This document shows, one piece after another, positions 1-8,412 of a stretch of DNA of 64,000 bases (positions are counted from its first letter, which is position 1; every line of letters begins with the position of its first letter). The position numbers were made by a program, and so were the translations under genes. The notes beneath the pieces are model-generated. The model ran no database searches and was not told the origin of the DNA. It saw only the letters and a program-made list of their open reading frames with translations. Origin of the DNA: CAVVXX01 sp052389895 (lineage in GTDB: Bacteria; Pseudomonadota; Alphaproteobacteria; Micropepsales; Micropepsaceae); contig JBQTHM010000008.1 of the NCBI GenBank assembly GCA_052389895.1, positions 62,001 through 126,000 on the forward strand, written 5' to 3'.

Positions 1-116
1 TAAAGTCCTTCGCTTCCAAGACGGAAGCCGCAGTGCAGTCGCACCTCGACAAGGCGAAGACGATCTACGATTCCGTTTCGCGGACCCAGGAGACTGCAGA
101 AAAGCGATCACGGTAG
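1..116 (+). CDS. C-terminal fragment of a phasin-like protein (partial, 5' end outside window)
   Basis: An open frame enters from the left edge (first full codon at 3) and ends with TAG at 114-116. The last 37 residues include KTEAAVQSHLDKAKTIYD, followed by a Ser/Thr/Glu-rich tail. This amphipathic, Ala/Lys-rich helical composition is typical of the C-terminal part of phasins, the small proteins that coat polyhydroxyalkanoate granules. No start or N-terminal domain is visible, so the assignment rests on composition alone. It could be another small helical protein. Its stop overlaps the stop of the convergent kef-like gene by 9 bases. Confidence 0.4.
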   Translation, partial: KSFASKTEAAVQSHLDKAKTIYDSVSRTQETAEKRSR

Positions 117-1964
117 CGCTTCGCTGCGCGCCTCCGGCGCCATGTCGGCATCGGTACGCTCGGCCCGAAACTGGCCGAGCGTGCCGTTGAGCGCGCGCCC
201 CACGGCCTCGCTCAAGCCCCGTGCGGCTTCCAGGCGGGAGAGAAACACGTAATTGGCTCCCGCCTCATAGATTGCCTTGGCGTCCGGATAGCTGACGGCA
301 TTGGCTATGATGATGGCGTTCGGGTTCATGCGGCGCACGGATTCGACCAGACGCCTGTTATTCACGCCCCGCAGCAGATCGTCAGGGACCGTCGAGACGA
401 CCACGGCCGCGCGGTCGATGCCCGCGTGCATTAGTGTCTCCGGGTTGGAGAGGTCGCCGTATTCAACGTGCGCGCCGAATTCGCGGATGCGGCCGTGAAT
501 GGCGGCATTGAAGTCGACGACAAGCGTTTCGCGAGCCAGCTCCGGCTCCTTGCGCGCGATGTCGTAAAGAAGCGATGAGGCGACACGATGGAATCCGAGC
601 AGGGCGAGGCGATAGCTTTTCTTTGCCTCCTCCGCCTTGACGCCCGGCGGTTCAGGAAAGCCCAGCCTGTCCAGAATGGGACCCGTCTTCGCATGGATGG
701 CATAGGCCGCGTGATAGAGCGGCGTGGTGATGAGGGCTGTCAACACGAAGGCGAAGATTATTGCACTCGAAAGTTCAGCCGAGATGTGCCCGAGCTGCAG
801 TCCCAGAAACGCGATCACCAGTCCGAATTCCGACATCTGCGCAAGGCGCACGGCGGAAACCTCGGCGTTCCTCTGATCGACACCGGTCCAATAGAAGATG
901 GGGAAGAACACGATCTGGCGTGCGAGAACGGCGACGACGGCGATCGTCACGGCCAGAATCGGAACGGTCCAATCCTGGGGCTGCGGAATGCTCATGCCCA
1001 GGCCGACAAAGAAAAGCGTAATGAAGAAATCTTTCACCACGCCCACCTTGGTCACGATTTCCGTCGAATAGGGCAGGTTGGCGATCGCAACCCCGGCGAT
1101 AAGCGCGCCCATGCCCGAACCGACGGCAAGATGCAAATTGAACCCGAACAGCGTTTCGGTCGCCGTGTCCAGATTGGCGCCGATGAAAACGACCGCGAAG
1201 CACCAGCTCACGGCGCTGATCAAGATCAACTCGGGAACCTTTGCCGTCCAATGAAACGCGACCTTCATGAGCGTGCGCGCGAAGGCGAATGCGATCGCCG
1301 CCAGAATCGCGATGCCGGCAAAAGAAGCGACGATTAGCCCTAGTTCCGGCGCCTGTAGGCTGGGTTGCAGCAGCAGTACGATGATCGCCCAAAGATCCTG
1401 GAAAACGAGCACGCCGATGGCGAGCCGCCCCGGCACGGTGTCGAGCTCAAACGCCTGCTGATAGAGCTTGACCACAAGCAGTGTCGACGAGCATCCGACG
1501 ATCGCGCCCAGATAGAGTGCGGGCAGGTTGCCCTCTAGCGCGGCTCCGCCCAAGCCGATCAGGGCGAGGCCCTTGAAAACCGCGAATCCGAACAGAACTG
1601 TGAAGGGAAACTGAAGCACGCCGCTTAAAATAATGCTGCGGCCGCCCCGCTTGATTTTGTTCAGGTCGATCTCAAGTCCAATCATGAAAAGCAGGAGGAC
1701 GAAGCCGAGCTGCGCGATGACGTCGATGTCCTTCGCATCGGTGACAAGGCCTAGCCCGAGCGGTCCCGCCAGAACGCCGGCCAATACGAAGGCGGCAATC
1801 GCAGGAAAGCGGATGCGCGTGAAAAGAACGGTAAGAAATCCCGAAAAGAAAATCGCTATGCCGATATTGCGCACCAGCGGCGCCATCTCCGTGGCCGCCG
1901 TAGCCGTGGTCGCGCCGGCACACAGAAACAGCGCGCCCACCCCAAGCGGCAGAAATTTTCGCAA
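108..1964 (-). CDS. Kef/CPA2-type monovalent cation:proton antiporter with C-terminal TrkA-N (RCK) domain
   Basis: This is an inner-membrane antiporter, probably K+ or Na+ against H+. A 12-13-helix Na/H-exchanger domain (with GPLGLGLV and FMIGLEIDLNK near the N-terminus) is followed by a roughly 120-residue cytoplasmic Rossmann-like domain of the KefB/KefC/YbaL class. In that domain the nucleotide-binding glycine motif is weak (ALLGFHRVASSLL rather than GxGxxG). The frame stays open up to a TTG at 2081, but that start would overlap the symporter gene by 62 bases. I chose the TTG at 1964, which gives MRKFLPLGVGALFLCAGA, a plausible signal or first membrane segment. An ATG further in (before APLVRN) is also possible. 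The protein is about 618 residues. The transported ion cannot be told from sequence. Confidence 0.82.
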   Translation of the reverse strand: MRKFLPLGVGALFLCAGATTATAATEMAPLVRNIGIAIFFSGFLTVLFTRIRFPAIAAFVLAGVLAGPLGLGLVTDAKDIDVIAQLGFVLLLFMIGLEIDLNKIKRGGRSIILSGVLQFPFTVLFGFAVFKGLALIGLGGAALEGNLPALYLGAIVGCSSTLLVVKLYQQAFELDTVPGRLAIGVLVFQDLWAIIVLLLQPSLQAPELGLIVASFAGIAILAAIAFAFARTLMKVAFHWTAKVPELILISAVSWCFAVVFIGANLDTATETLFGFNLHLAVGSGMGALIAGVAIANLPYSTEIVTKVGVVKDFFITLFFVGLGMSIPQPQDWTVPILAVTIAVVAVLARQIVFFPIFYWTGVDQRNAEVSAVRLAQMSEFGLVIAFLGLQLGHISAELSSAIIFAFVLTALITTPLYHAAYAIHAKTGPILDRLGFPEPPGVKAEEAKKSYRLALLGFHRVASSLLYDIARKEPELARETLVVDFNAAIHGRIREFGAHVEYGDLSNPETLMHAGIDRAAVVVSTVPDDLLRGVNNRRLVESVRRMNPNAIIIANAVSYPDAKAIYEAGANYVFLSRLEAARGLSEAVGRALNGTLGQFRAERTDADMAPEARSEALP

Positions 1965-2019
1965 AGCAGGCCCCCAGCGTGGTCGGCCGAGACTAGCGTC
2001 GGCCCGCAAACCCGACAAC

Positions 2020-3267
2020 TCAGCCCGGCTGCGACTCGATTGCCGCGGCCGCGTGTTTGCGGCTGCCGCCCCACTTCTCAACGACTATACAGGCTACCGA
2101 ATTGCCCACAACGTTCGTACCGCTGCGTCCCATGTCGAGAAGGTGGTCGACCGCCAGGATAAGCGCTATGCCCGCCTCGGGCAGATTGAAGTAGGGTAGC
2201 GCTGCCGCAATGACCACGATGGAGGCGCGCGGCACGCCGGCCATGCCCTTGCTCGTAATCATCAAAAGAAGCAGTAGCGTAATCTGTTGAAACAGCGTCA
2301 GGTCGATATTGAACGCCTGCGCAATGAACAGCACCGCGAAGGTGCAATACATCATCGAGCCATCCAGGTTGAAGGAATAGCCCAGCGGCAGGACGAAGCT
2401 GACGATCTGGCGCGGCACGCCGATGGCCTGAAGCTGCTCGAACAACTTTGGATATGCCGCCTCCGAACTGGCCGTCGAAAAGGCAAGCAGGATGGGCTCC
2501 CGGATGGCGCGAAGCAGCGCAACGATGCGCTCCCGCATGAGGAAAAACGCAACCGTCAGCAGCAGGACCCATAGAATGAGGAGCGAGATGTAGAAGCCGC
2601 CAACGAATTTGGCGTAGGTGACCAGGATGCCCGCGCCTTGCGTCGCGACGGTCGACGCAAGCGCCGCGAACACGACGAGCGGCGCCAACATCATCACATA
2701 GGTTGTTACCTTCAGCATGATGGCGGCCACCTGCTCCACCAGCGCGAGTACGGCGGGCGTATGGTCGTCGATCGCGGCAACGGCGGTGCCCACGAACAGC
2801 GAGAACACGACGATCTGCAAGATCTCATTATTCGCCATGGCCTCGACGATCGACCGGGGCACAAGATGGGTGATGAACTCCCTGATCGTCAGCGGCGCCG
2901 CGCTCACGCCTGGATCTGTCGGGCTCACCGGAAGATAAAGCCCAACGCCCGGATTGAAGATGTGAACCATAACGAGCCCGAGCGTCAGCGACGCGAGCGA
3001 CGCGATAATGAACCAGCCAATGGACTTGATGCCGATGCGCCCGATGGCGGCCGCGTTTTCCATGTGGGCCACACCGGCAATCAGCGTGGAGAGAACCAGG
3101 GGCGCGATGATCATGCGGATGAGGCGAAGAAAAATATCGGTAATGATGCCAAGAACGCCCACAAAGGATTTGACCTGCGGCTCGGTCAGAAACTCATTCG
3201 CAAACAGGCCGGCCGCGATGCCCGCAAACATCGCGATGACAAGAAGGAGGGTAAATCGTCGCCCCAT
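2020..3267 (-). CDS. Dicarboxylate/amino acid:cation symporter (DAACS family, GltP/DctA-like)
   Basis: The 415-residue secondary transporter belongs to the glutamate/C4-dicarboxylate family and imports its substrate with Na+ or H+. Family signatures are present: GYSFNLDGS (the NMDGT region), the hairpin motif SKGMAGVPRASIV, and DHLLDMGRSGTNVVGNS, which carries the Asp and Asn residues that bind substrate and cation. Eight membrane helices and two re-entrant loops are expected, and the hydrophobic pattern fits. It starts at ATG 3267, 29 bases after the threonine synthase stop, so the two are probably co-transcribed, with the antiporter following. The sequence does not separate glutamate/aspartate from succinate/malate as substrate. 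Confidence 0.88.
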   Translation of the reverse strand: MGRRFTLLLVIAMFAGIAAGLFANEFLTEPQVKSFVGVLGIITDIFLRLIRMIIAPLVLSTLIAGVAHMENAAAIGRIGIKSIGWFIIASLASLTLGLVMVHIFNPGVGLYLPVSPTDPGVSAAPLTIREFITHLVPRSIVEAMANNEILQIVVFSLFVGTAVAAIDDHTPAVLALVEQVAAIMLKVTTYVMMLAPLVVFAALASTVATQGAGILVTYAKFVGGFYISLLILWVLLLTVAFFLMRERIVALLRAIREPILLAFSTASSEAAYPKLFEQLQAIGVPRQIVSFVLPLGYSFNLDGSMMYCTFAVLFIAQAFNIDLTLFQQITLLLLLMITSKGMAGVPRASIVVIAAALPYFNLPEAGIALILAVDHLLDMGRSGTNVVGNSVACIVVEKWGGSRKHAAAAIESQPG

Positions 3268-3296
3268 GCCGCCCCGCTTCTAAAGGAAGTGACCGG

Positions 3297-4496
3297 TCAT
3301 AGCGACATGAAATCGGTCGTGCCCGCAAGGTCCAGGCGCGCTGCTGCGGCGGGCAGAGGATACTTCAAACCGCTCGCACAGTTGAAAAGCACAACTCGCT
3401 CGTTGGGCGCGATGCGGCCGTCATGCACGGATTTCTTGTACGCCGCATAGGTTGCCGCGCCTTCGGGGCAGAAGAGGAAGCCCTCGCGCCTGGCCGCATC
3501 GTCGCGGGCCGCCAGGATTTCGTCGTCGCCGACTGCTATCGCATAGCCGCCGCTCTGGTGCACTGCGTCCAAGATGAGAAAATCTCCAATGGCCGCAGGA
3601 ACGCGAATGCCTGCCGCGATGGTTTGCGCATTTTCCCACCGCGCTGCATGGGCTTCCTTGCGCTCCCAGGCGCGCACGATAGGCGCGCACCCGGCCGCCT
3701 GCACTGCAACCATGCGCGGCCGCTTCGCCCCGATGAAGCCGACGGCCTCGAGCTCCTGAAACGCTTTCCACATTCCGATCATGCCGGTGCCGCCGCCGGT
3801 CGGGTAAAAAATCGCATCGGGCAATTCCCAGCCGAGCTGCTCGGCGAGTTCGAAACCCATCGTCTTCTTGCCTTCGATGCGGTAGGGCTCCTTGAGCGTC
3901 GACATGTCGAACCAGCCCTGCGCTTTCTGCCCCTCGCGCACAAGCGCGCCGCAATCGTCGATCAGCCCGTTCACGCGGTAGACTTTTGCGCCGAATGCGG
4001 CGATCTCGCGCACGTTCACTTCGGGCGTGTCTTCGGGACAGAAAATGGTCGCCTGCATGCCTGCGCGGGCGGCATAGGCCGCAAGGGCCGCACCCGCGTT
4101 GCCGTTGGTAGGCAGCGCCGCCTTCGTGACGCCGAGCTCTTTTGCCATCGCAACCGCGAGAGCAAGCCCGCGCGCCTTGAAGGAACCCGTGGGCAGCTGG
4201 CCTTCGTCTTTGACCAGCACTTCGCCCGCTTCCGAGCGGAAGGGGATCAACGGCGTTACGCTCTCGCCCAGCCGAATTATGTTCTCGTCGTCCGAAACCG
4301 GCAGCAGCTCGCGATAGCGCCAGAATTCATAGGGCCTGCCCTTCAGAACCGGCTTTGTCAGCGCGCGCTTTACGCCCGCCAAATCGTAGCGAACCAGCAA
4401 AGGCTTCCCGGCGCGCGAAAGGCCCTGAAGCCGCTGGGCTTCATGCCGTTCGCCCGTTAGAGAGCATTCAAGATGTGTGACGAAGCCGCGTGCCAT
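3297..4496 (-). CDS. thrC: Threonine synthase (PLP-dependent)
   Basis: Threonine synthase converts O-phospho-L-homoserine to threonine with pyridoxal phosphate. The N-terminal HLECSLTGERHEAQRL...LLVRYDL stretch matches the start of the compact (archaeal/plant-type) threonine synthases, though the usual zinc-ribbon cysteines are mostly missing. PTGSFKARG holds the PLP lysine, PTNGNAGAALAAYA the phosphate-contacting loop and YPTGGGTGMIGMWKAF the PLP-phosphate glycine loop. Length is 399 residues from ATG 4496; a GTG one codon upstream is also possible. Fold-type II relatives such as cysteate or diaminopropionate synthases cannot be fully excluded. It is the first gene of a minus-strand group with the symporter and antiporter. 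Confidence 0.8.
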   Translation of the reverse strand: MARGFVTHLECSLTGERHEAQRLQGLSRAGKPLLVRYDLAGVKRALTKPVLKGRPYEFWRYRELLPVSDDENIIRLGESVTPLIPFRSEAGEVLVKDEGQLPTGSFKARGLALAVAMAKELGVTKAALPTNGNAGAALAAYAARAGMQATIFCPEDTPEVNVREIAAFGAKVYRVNGLIDDCGALVREGQKAQGWFDMSTLKEPYRIEGKKTMGFELAEQLGWELPDAIFYPTGGGTGMIGMWKAFQELEAVGFIGAKRPRMVAVQAAGCAPIVRAWERKEAHAARWENAQTIAAGIRVPAAIGDFLILDAVHQSGGYAIAVGDDEILAARDDAARREGFLFCPEGAATYAAYKKSVHDGRIAPNERVVLFNCASGLKYPLPAAAARLDLAGTTDFMSL

Positions 4497-4702
4497 CACT
4501 AACCTTTGCCAAGCGGATTAGCTGCAAAGACACGCCGGTCCGCAAGAATGTGCACGTTGGCAAATGCACCGCAAAGTACGGTTACAGGTTCGAGGTCCAC
4601 CAATACCGCTCGTGAAAACGGCTCCAGATACAATCAAAGAGTTGACGCAGTTCCATTGTCAATGATGCCATGAGTGACGAAAGTATGGGCTGACGGGGAC
4701 GT

Positions 4703-5678
4703 ATGGGCGGGGCGACAGAAGGGAATGCAAATCAGACTCAGCCAAACCGGATTTTGAGCGTCATCATTCCGGTGCGCAATCATGCGCGCCCATTGAAGCG
4801 GCTGCTCGACAATTTGGCCAGGCAGAAAATTCCCGCGGGGTGGACCGTAGAGGTGATCGCGGTGGACAACGGCTCCACCGACAATACCGCGGAAATCATT
4901 CGGGCGAGCGGTGTGCGCTACGCGCGCTGCAGCGAGCTTGGCCCGGGGCCCGCGCGCAATAGAGGCGTCGAGCTAGCCCGGGGAAAACTCCTTTACTTCA
5001 TAGATGCCGATGCCTGCCCGGTTAACGACGACCACTACGTCCGCATTCTCGCCAGTACGCAGCGCCTGCTGAGGGAAGGCGCATTCGGGGCGTTAGGCGG
5101 CGCGATACTTCCTCCGCGGCATCAACTCTGGAACCCAATCGCTATCGGCGATCACTGGGCGTGCTGGTTCAATTGGCACCCCAAAAGGTCCCCGCAACGC
5201 ACGAAACTGTTTCAGCCGGGAATAAGTCTTGTCATGTTGCGCGGCGTATTTGAAGCGAATCGGTGGATTCGATGTGCGGGTTCGGGTCATGCAGGACATG
5301 GAAATACAGCACCGCCTTATGAAGCGCGGGTTGCCAATCTATTTTCTTCCCGCAATTACCGTTACGCATGAAGCACGCGACACGCCCCTGCGCACATGGC
5401 GGCATAGCTGGTACTGGGGCGGGCCGTTCCGGTCGGCCTATCTTGCCGACGTCAAGAATTATCCATTGAAATATCCGCTGGGGCATAAATGGTTCGCGTT
5501 GAATTTGCCGATGCTTTTCCGTCGGCGATTACGGTTGGTCACGCGCGCCGTTTGGGCGAATTCCAAGTGGCAGGCGGTTTACAGTTTTCCGTTTCTTGCT
5601 CTGACAATATTTGTCTGGACGCTCGGCGTGATATGGGGACCCGATCAGCCGGGCGCGTATCAAGATGCGCCGATATGA
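4703..5678 (+). pseudogene. Family 2 glycosyltransferase interrupted by a frameshift
   Basis: The first frame (4703-5371) gives a clear GT2 N-terminus: LSVIIPVRNHARPLKRLL, then VEVIAVDNGSTDNT, PGPARNRGVELARG and the DXD-like FIDADACP. After GISLVMLRGVFEA the sense continues only in the next frame: IGGFDVRV...MQDMEIQHRLMKRG, a membrane segment near the end (FPFLALTIFVWTLGVIWG) and a stop at 5678. Reading through requires dropping one base, most simply one A of the AA at 5258-5259, within gaagcgaatcgg. Reconstructed, the protein would be about 325 residues, of the kind that adds sugars to polysaccharide or lipid carriers. Either the gene is inactivated or the base is a sequencing error. Confidence 0.85.
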
Positions 5679-5723
5679 GACAGTCTCACAAATCGCGTGG
5701 GTTACGGGCATTGGGTGTGTTGC

Positions 5724-7148
5724 ATGACCAGCCTCGCTGAAGAACGCGCAGCACAAGCGCCTTGGGACGCTTGCGCACTCGGCGATATCAAGTCCCATCA
5801 CGCTTTAATCGAAAATGAGTTCCAGGCACCCGAGCGCCTGCGTGACCGGGTGGGTGTCAGTCTTACTGCTCTCATGCGCTTCGCGGGCCGCCACGTGCCC
5901 CACTACCGCGCGCAGTTTCGAACACTTGGCATAAATCCGTCTGAAATCGACGGATTTGGTCTTCTGTCCGCCTTGCCCATTCTCAGCAAGTTGGACATCC
6001 AATCCAAAACAAAGGCGCTGCTCACGGAGGCCTTGCCGCCCGGCGACAGGATTGCCAGTGGAACCGAATCGTCGGGAACAACCGCACGGCCTACACGCGT
6101 TTTTCACTCCAAGGTCAGCACGCGGATGTTTTCGGTTCTGGTCCAGCGCCAGCATCGCTGGTTTCGGCTTGATCCTCAGGCGAAGCTGGCCTCGATCAGG
6201 CTTGGCAGCCAATTGCCGAAGAAGGATGGCGCCGCGCTGGCGGACGGTGGTACCGGGCAATTCCGCACTTGGCATTATCTTGGCGGCAGGTTCCGAACCG
6301 GCCCGTTTGTGGGATTCAACGTAACAAATCCGGTCGAAGAACAAATTGCCTGGTTGCGCCGGGAACAGCCGGAATATCTCATCAGTTATGCCGAATCGCT
6401 CGAACATTTGGCGTTTGCTGCGGGTGCGGAGCAGCCCGCGAAAAGTCTGCGCGCCCTCATTTCGATTTCCGAGCAGTTGACGCCGGGCATGAAGGCGAGG
6501 ATTACACAATGCTTCGGCACTCCGATCCATCAGAGCTATGGTCTGAATGAAATTGGTCTGGTTGCATGCCGCTGCAAGAACGGACGCTACCATGTGCATG
6601 TCGAACACTGTTTGTGCGAAATCCTTGATGATGACGGCCGGGAATGCGCCTCCGGCGAGACAGGCAGATTGATCGTCACCGCGCTCAACAATTTGGCGCA
6701 GCCGCTGATTCGTTATGACACGGGCGACCTTGCGAAAGCTGTCGCCGGGCCTTGCCCCTGCGGCCGCACGCTACCTGCCTTTGGCGAGATTGTAGGGCGC
6801 TACAGCCGTATCGCTTTTCTTCCCGAAGGAACATTGGGCTTGGTCGATATATTGCGTCGCTGCATCGAGGAAGCACCGGCGGATATTTCGCGCGACCTTC
6901 ACCAATTCCAGATTCACCAGTCTCGCGACAACGGTTTCGAAATCCGGCTCGCGACGCGTATGCCGCTTCCCGAGGCGTTTGCAGCGCGCATAAGAACGGC
7001 CTGGGACAGCGACGCCGGCGCCCGGGCGCTCCCCTTAAGGATTGTCGAAGTGCGGGAGATTGCGCGCTCTGCGGGCGGCAAGTTTCAGGTTTTCACCTCC
7101 GACTTCATGCCGCTGCCGGACCAGGCAAGCGGCGCCCCGCCAACGTAG
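5724..7148 (+). CDS. PaaK/CapK-like adenylate-forming enzyme
   Basis: This member of the phenylacetate-CoA ligase superfamily (about 474 residues) should activate a carboxylic acid as an acyl-adenylate. Visible motifs are ESSGTTARPTRVFHSK (the phosphate-binding loop), QSYGLNEIGLVACRCKNG (the YxxTE-like region), IRYDTGDLAKAVAGPCPCGR (the ATP-ribose Asp plus the paired-Cys motif common in this family) and a C-terminal lid domain. CapK-type members occur in capsule and exopolysaccharide clusters, where their substrate is usually unknown. Start chosen at ATG 5724; a GTG at 5697 is in frame but has no ribosome site. It lies 45 bases after the broken glycosyltransferase. Its 3' end overlaps the convergent hutI by 64 bases. 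A second, divergent family member lies at 36995. Confidence 0.82.
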   Translation: MTSLAEERAAQAPWDACALGDIKSHHALIENEFQAPERLRDRVGVSLTALMRFAGRHVPHYRAQFRTLGINPSEIDGFGLLSALPILSKLDIQSKTKALLTEALPPGDRIASGTESSGTTARPTRVFHSKVSTRMFSVLVQRQHRWFRLDPQAKLASIRLGSQLPKKDGAALADGGTGQFRTWHYLGGRFRTGPFVGFNVTNPVEEQIAWLRREQPEYLISYAESLEHLAFAAGAEQPAKSLRALISISEQLTPGMKARITQCFGTPIHQSYGLNEIGLVACRCKNGRYHVHVEHCLCEILDDDGRECASGETGRLIVTALNNLAQPLIRYDTGDLAKAVAGPCPCGRTLPAFGEIVGRYSRIAFLPEGTLGLVDILRRCIEEAPADISRDLHQFQIHQSRDNGFEIRLATRMPLPEAFAARIRTAWDSDAGARALPLRIVEVREIARSAGGKFQVFTSDFMPLPDQASGAPPT

Positions 7149-8347
7149 GATGCATGACAAAGTGGGTTGCCGAGCCAATAGGCAAGCTCAGAAGGACGTT
7201 CGACAGCCCAAACCGCAAGATCGGCGTGTTTGCCTGCTTCGAGCGTTCCGACACTGTTGGCCAAGCCAAGTGCGCGGGCGGCGTTGCGCGTCATGCCGGC
7301 GAGCGCTTCTTCCGGCGCCAGGCCGAATAAGGCGCAGGCAAGATGCATGGCCGCAAGGGGCGACACGAGCGGAGACGAGCCCGGATTGCAGTCGGTTGCG
7401 ACCGCCATCGGCACGCCGTGGCGGCGAAGAAGTTCGATGGGCGGCCTTTGCGTGTCGCGCAAGAAAAGAAAAGCGCCCGGAAGCAGCACGGCTACGCTGC
7501 CCGCCTTCGCAAGCGCGGCAACGCCGCCTTCGTCCGTGTGCTCGATATGATCCGCCGATAGCGCACCGAATTCCGCTGCAAGCGCCGCGCCATTTCCGTT
7601 GCTGCGCTGGTCAGCATGCAGCTTGACCGGAATGCCCAGCCGCTTCGCGGCGCTGAAGAAGGCGGCGGCCTCCTGTGCGCTGAAAGCAATAGGTTCCACA
7701 AAGGCATCAACGGCGTCCACAAGTCCGGCCCTTGTCAACTCCGGCAATACCTCATCGCAAACCAGACGCACATACGCCGCACGGTCATGAGCATATTCTG
7801 CTGGCAGCGCATGCAAGCCAAGATAGGTCGTGCTTGCCCGCACGCCAAAACGCCGGCCCAATTCCCGCGCGGCCGACAACATGCGGAATTCCGTTTCGCG
7901 GTCGAGGCCGTATCCGCTCTTTATTTCGATAGTGGTAAGCCCTTCGCGCAGCATCTGAGCCAGACGGTTGCCGGCTAGCTCTAACAGTTCGCCTTCGCTT
8001 GCTTTTCGTGTGGCACGCACGGTCGTCGCAATTCCGCCGCCGCGGCGCGCGATTTCTTCGTAGCTCTCGCCCTTTAGCCGCGCTTCCCATTCGGCCACGC
8101 GGTCGCCCGCAAATACAATATGCGTATGGCAGTCGATCAAACCCGGTGTCACCCAGCGGCCGTCCAGCCGGTCGACATGCTTTGCGCTGCTTTCCGCATC
8201 GGCCGGAAGATCGCGTCGCGCGCCCGAAAAGGCGATGCGGCCGTCGTTGATGAGCACGGCGCCGTCTTCGATCGCGCCATAGGCCGCGCCGTTCGCGCAC
8301 ATGGTGGCCAGGCGGCAGTCAACGATCAGTCGGTCCCAAGCAGCCAT
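7085..8347 (-). CDS. hutI: Imidazolonepropionase
   Basis: HutI hydrolyses 4-imidazolone-5-propionate to N-formimidoyl-L-glutamate, the third step of histidine breakdown, in the cytoplasm. The amidohydrolase metal ligands are seen as GLIDCHTHIVFAGD, KLHADQ, DHIEHTDE and AVATDCNPGSSP. GEGLTTIEIKSGYGL-type sequence (here REGLTTIEIKSGYGL) is characteristic of HutI. Length is 420 residues from ATG 8347, which has an AAGGG ribosome site; an in-frame TTG lies two codons upstream. It is divergent from hutF across a gap of 65 bases that must hold both promoters. Confidence 0.94.
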   Translation of the reverse strand: MAAWDRLIVDCRLATMCANGAAYGAIEDGAVLINDGRIAFSGARRDLPADAESSAKHVDRLDGRWVTPGLIDCHTHIVFAGDRVAEWEARLKGESYEEIARRGGGIATTVRATRKASEGELLELAGNRLAQMLREGLTTIEIKSGYGLDRETEFRMLSAARELGRRFGVRASTTYLGLHALPAEYAHDRAAYVRLVCDEVLPELTRAGLVDAVDAFVEPIAFSAQEAAAFFSAAKRLGIPVKLHADQRSNGNGAALAAEFGALSADHIEHTDEGGVAALAKAGSVAVLLPGAFLFLRDTQRPPIELLRRHGVPMAVATDCNPGSSPLVSPLAAMHLACALFGLAPEEALAGMTRNAARALGLANSVGTLEAGKHADLAVWAVERPSELAYWLGNPLCHASYVGGAPLAWSGSGMKSEVKT

Positions 8348-8412
8348 TCCCAACCCTTGCGGCGCAAAAGCGAACCTATCTATGCTCGCATACAGTCACA
8401 GGACCATACCTC
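8348..8412. promoter_or_regulatory. Divergent hutI / hutFUG promoter region with inverted repeats
   Basis: Only 65 bases separate the two start codons, so the promoters must overlap or be very close. Two small palindromes are visible: TTGC-GGC-GCAA at 8357-8367 and TATGC-TC-GCATA at 8381-8392. Either could be an operator for a HutC-type or other urocanate-responsive repressor, but neither matches a consensus I can vouch for, and no regulator gene is adjacent. Confidence 0.35.

Noticed and set aside
4597..4625. tRNA-like GGTTCGAGGTCCACCA sequence
   Set aside because: It recalls a T-loop and CCA end, but the T-stem does not pair and no acceptor, D or anticodon stem can be built upstream.
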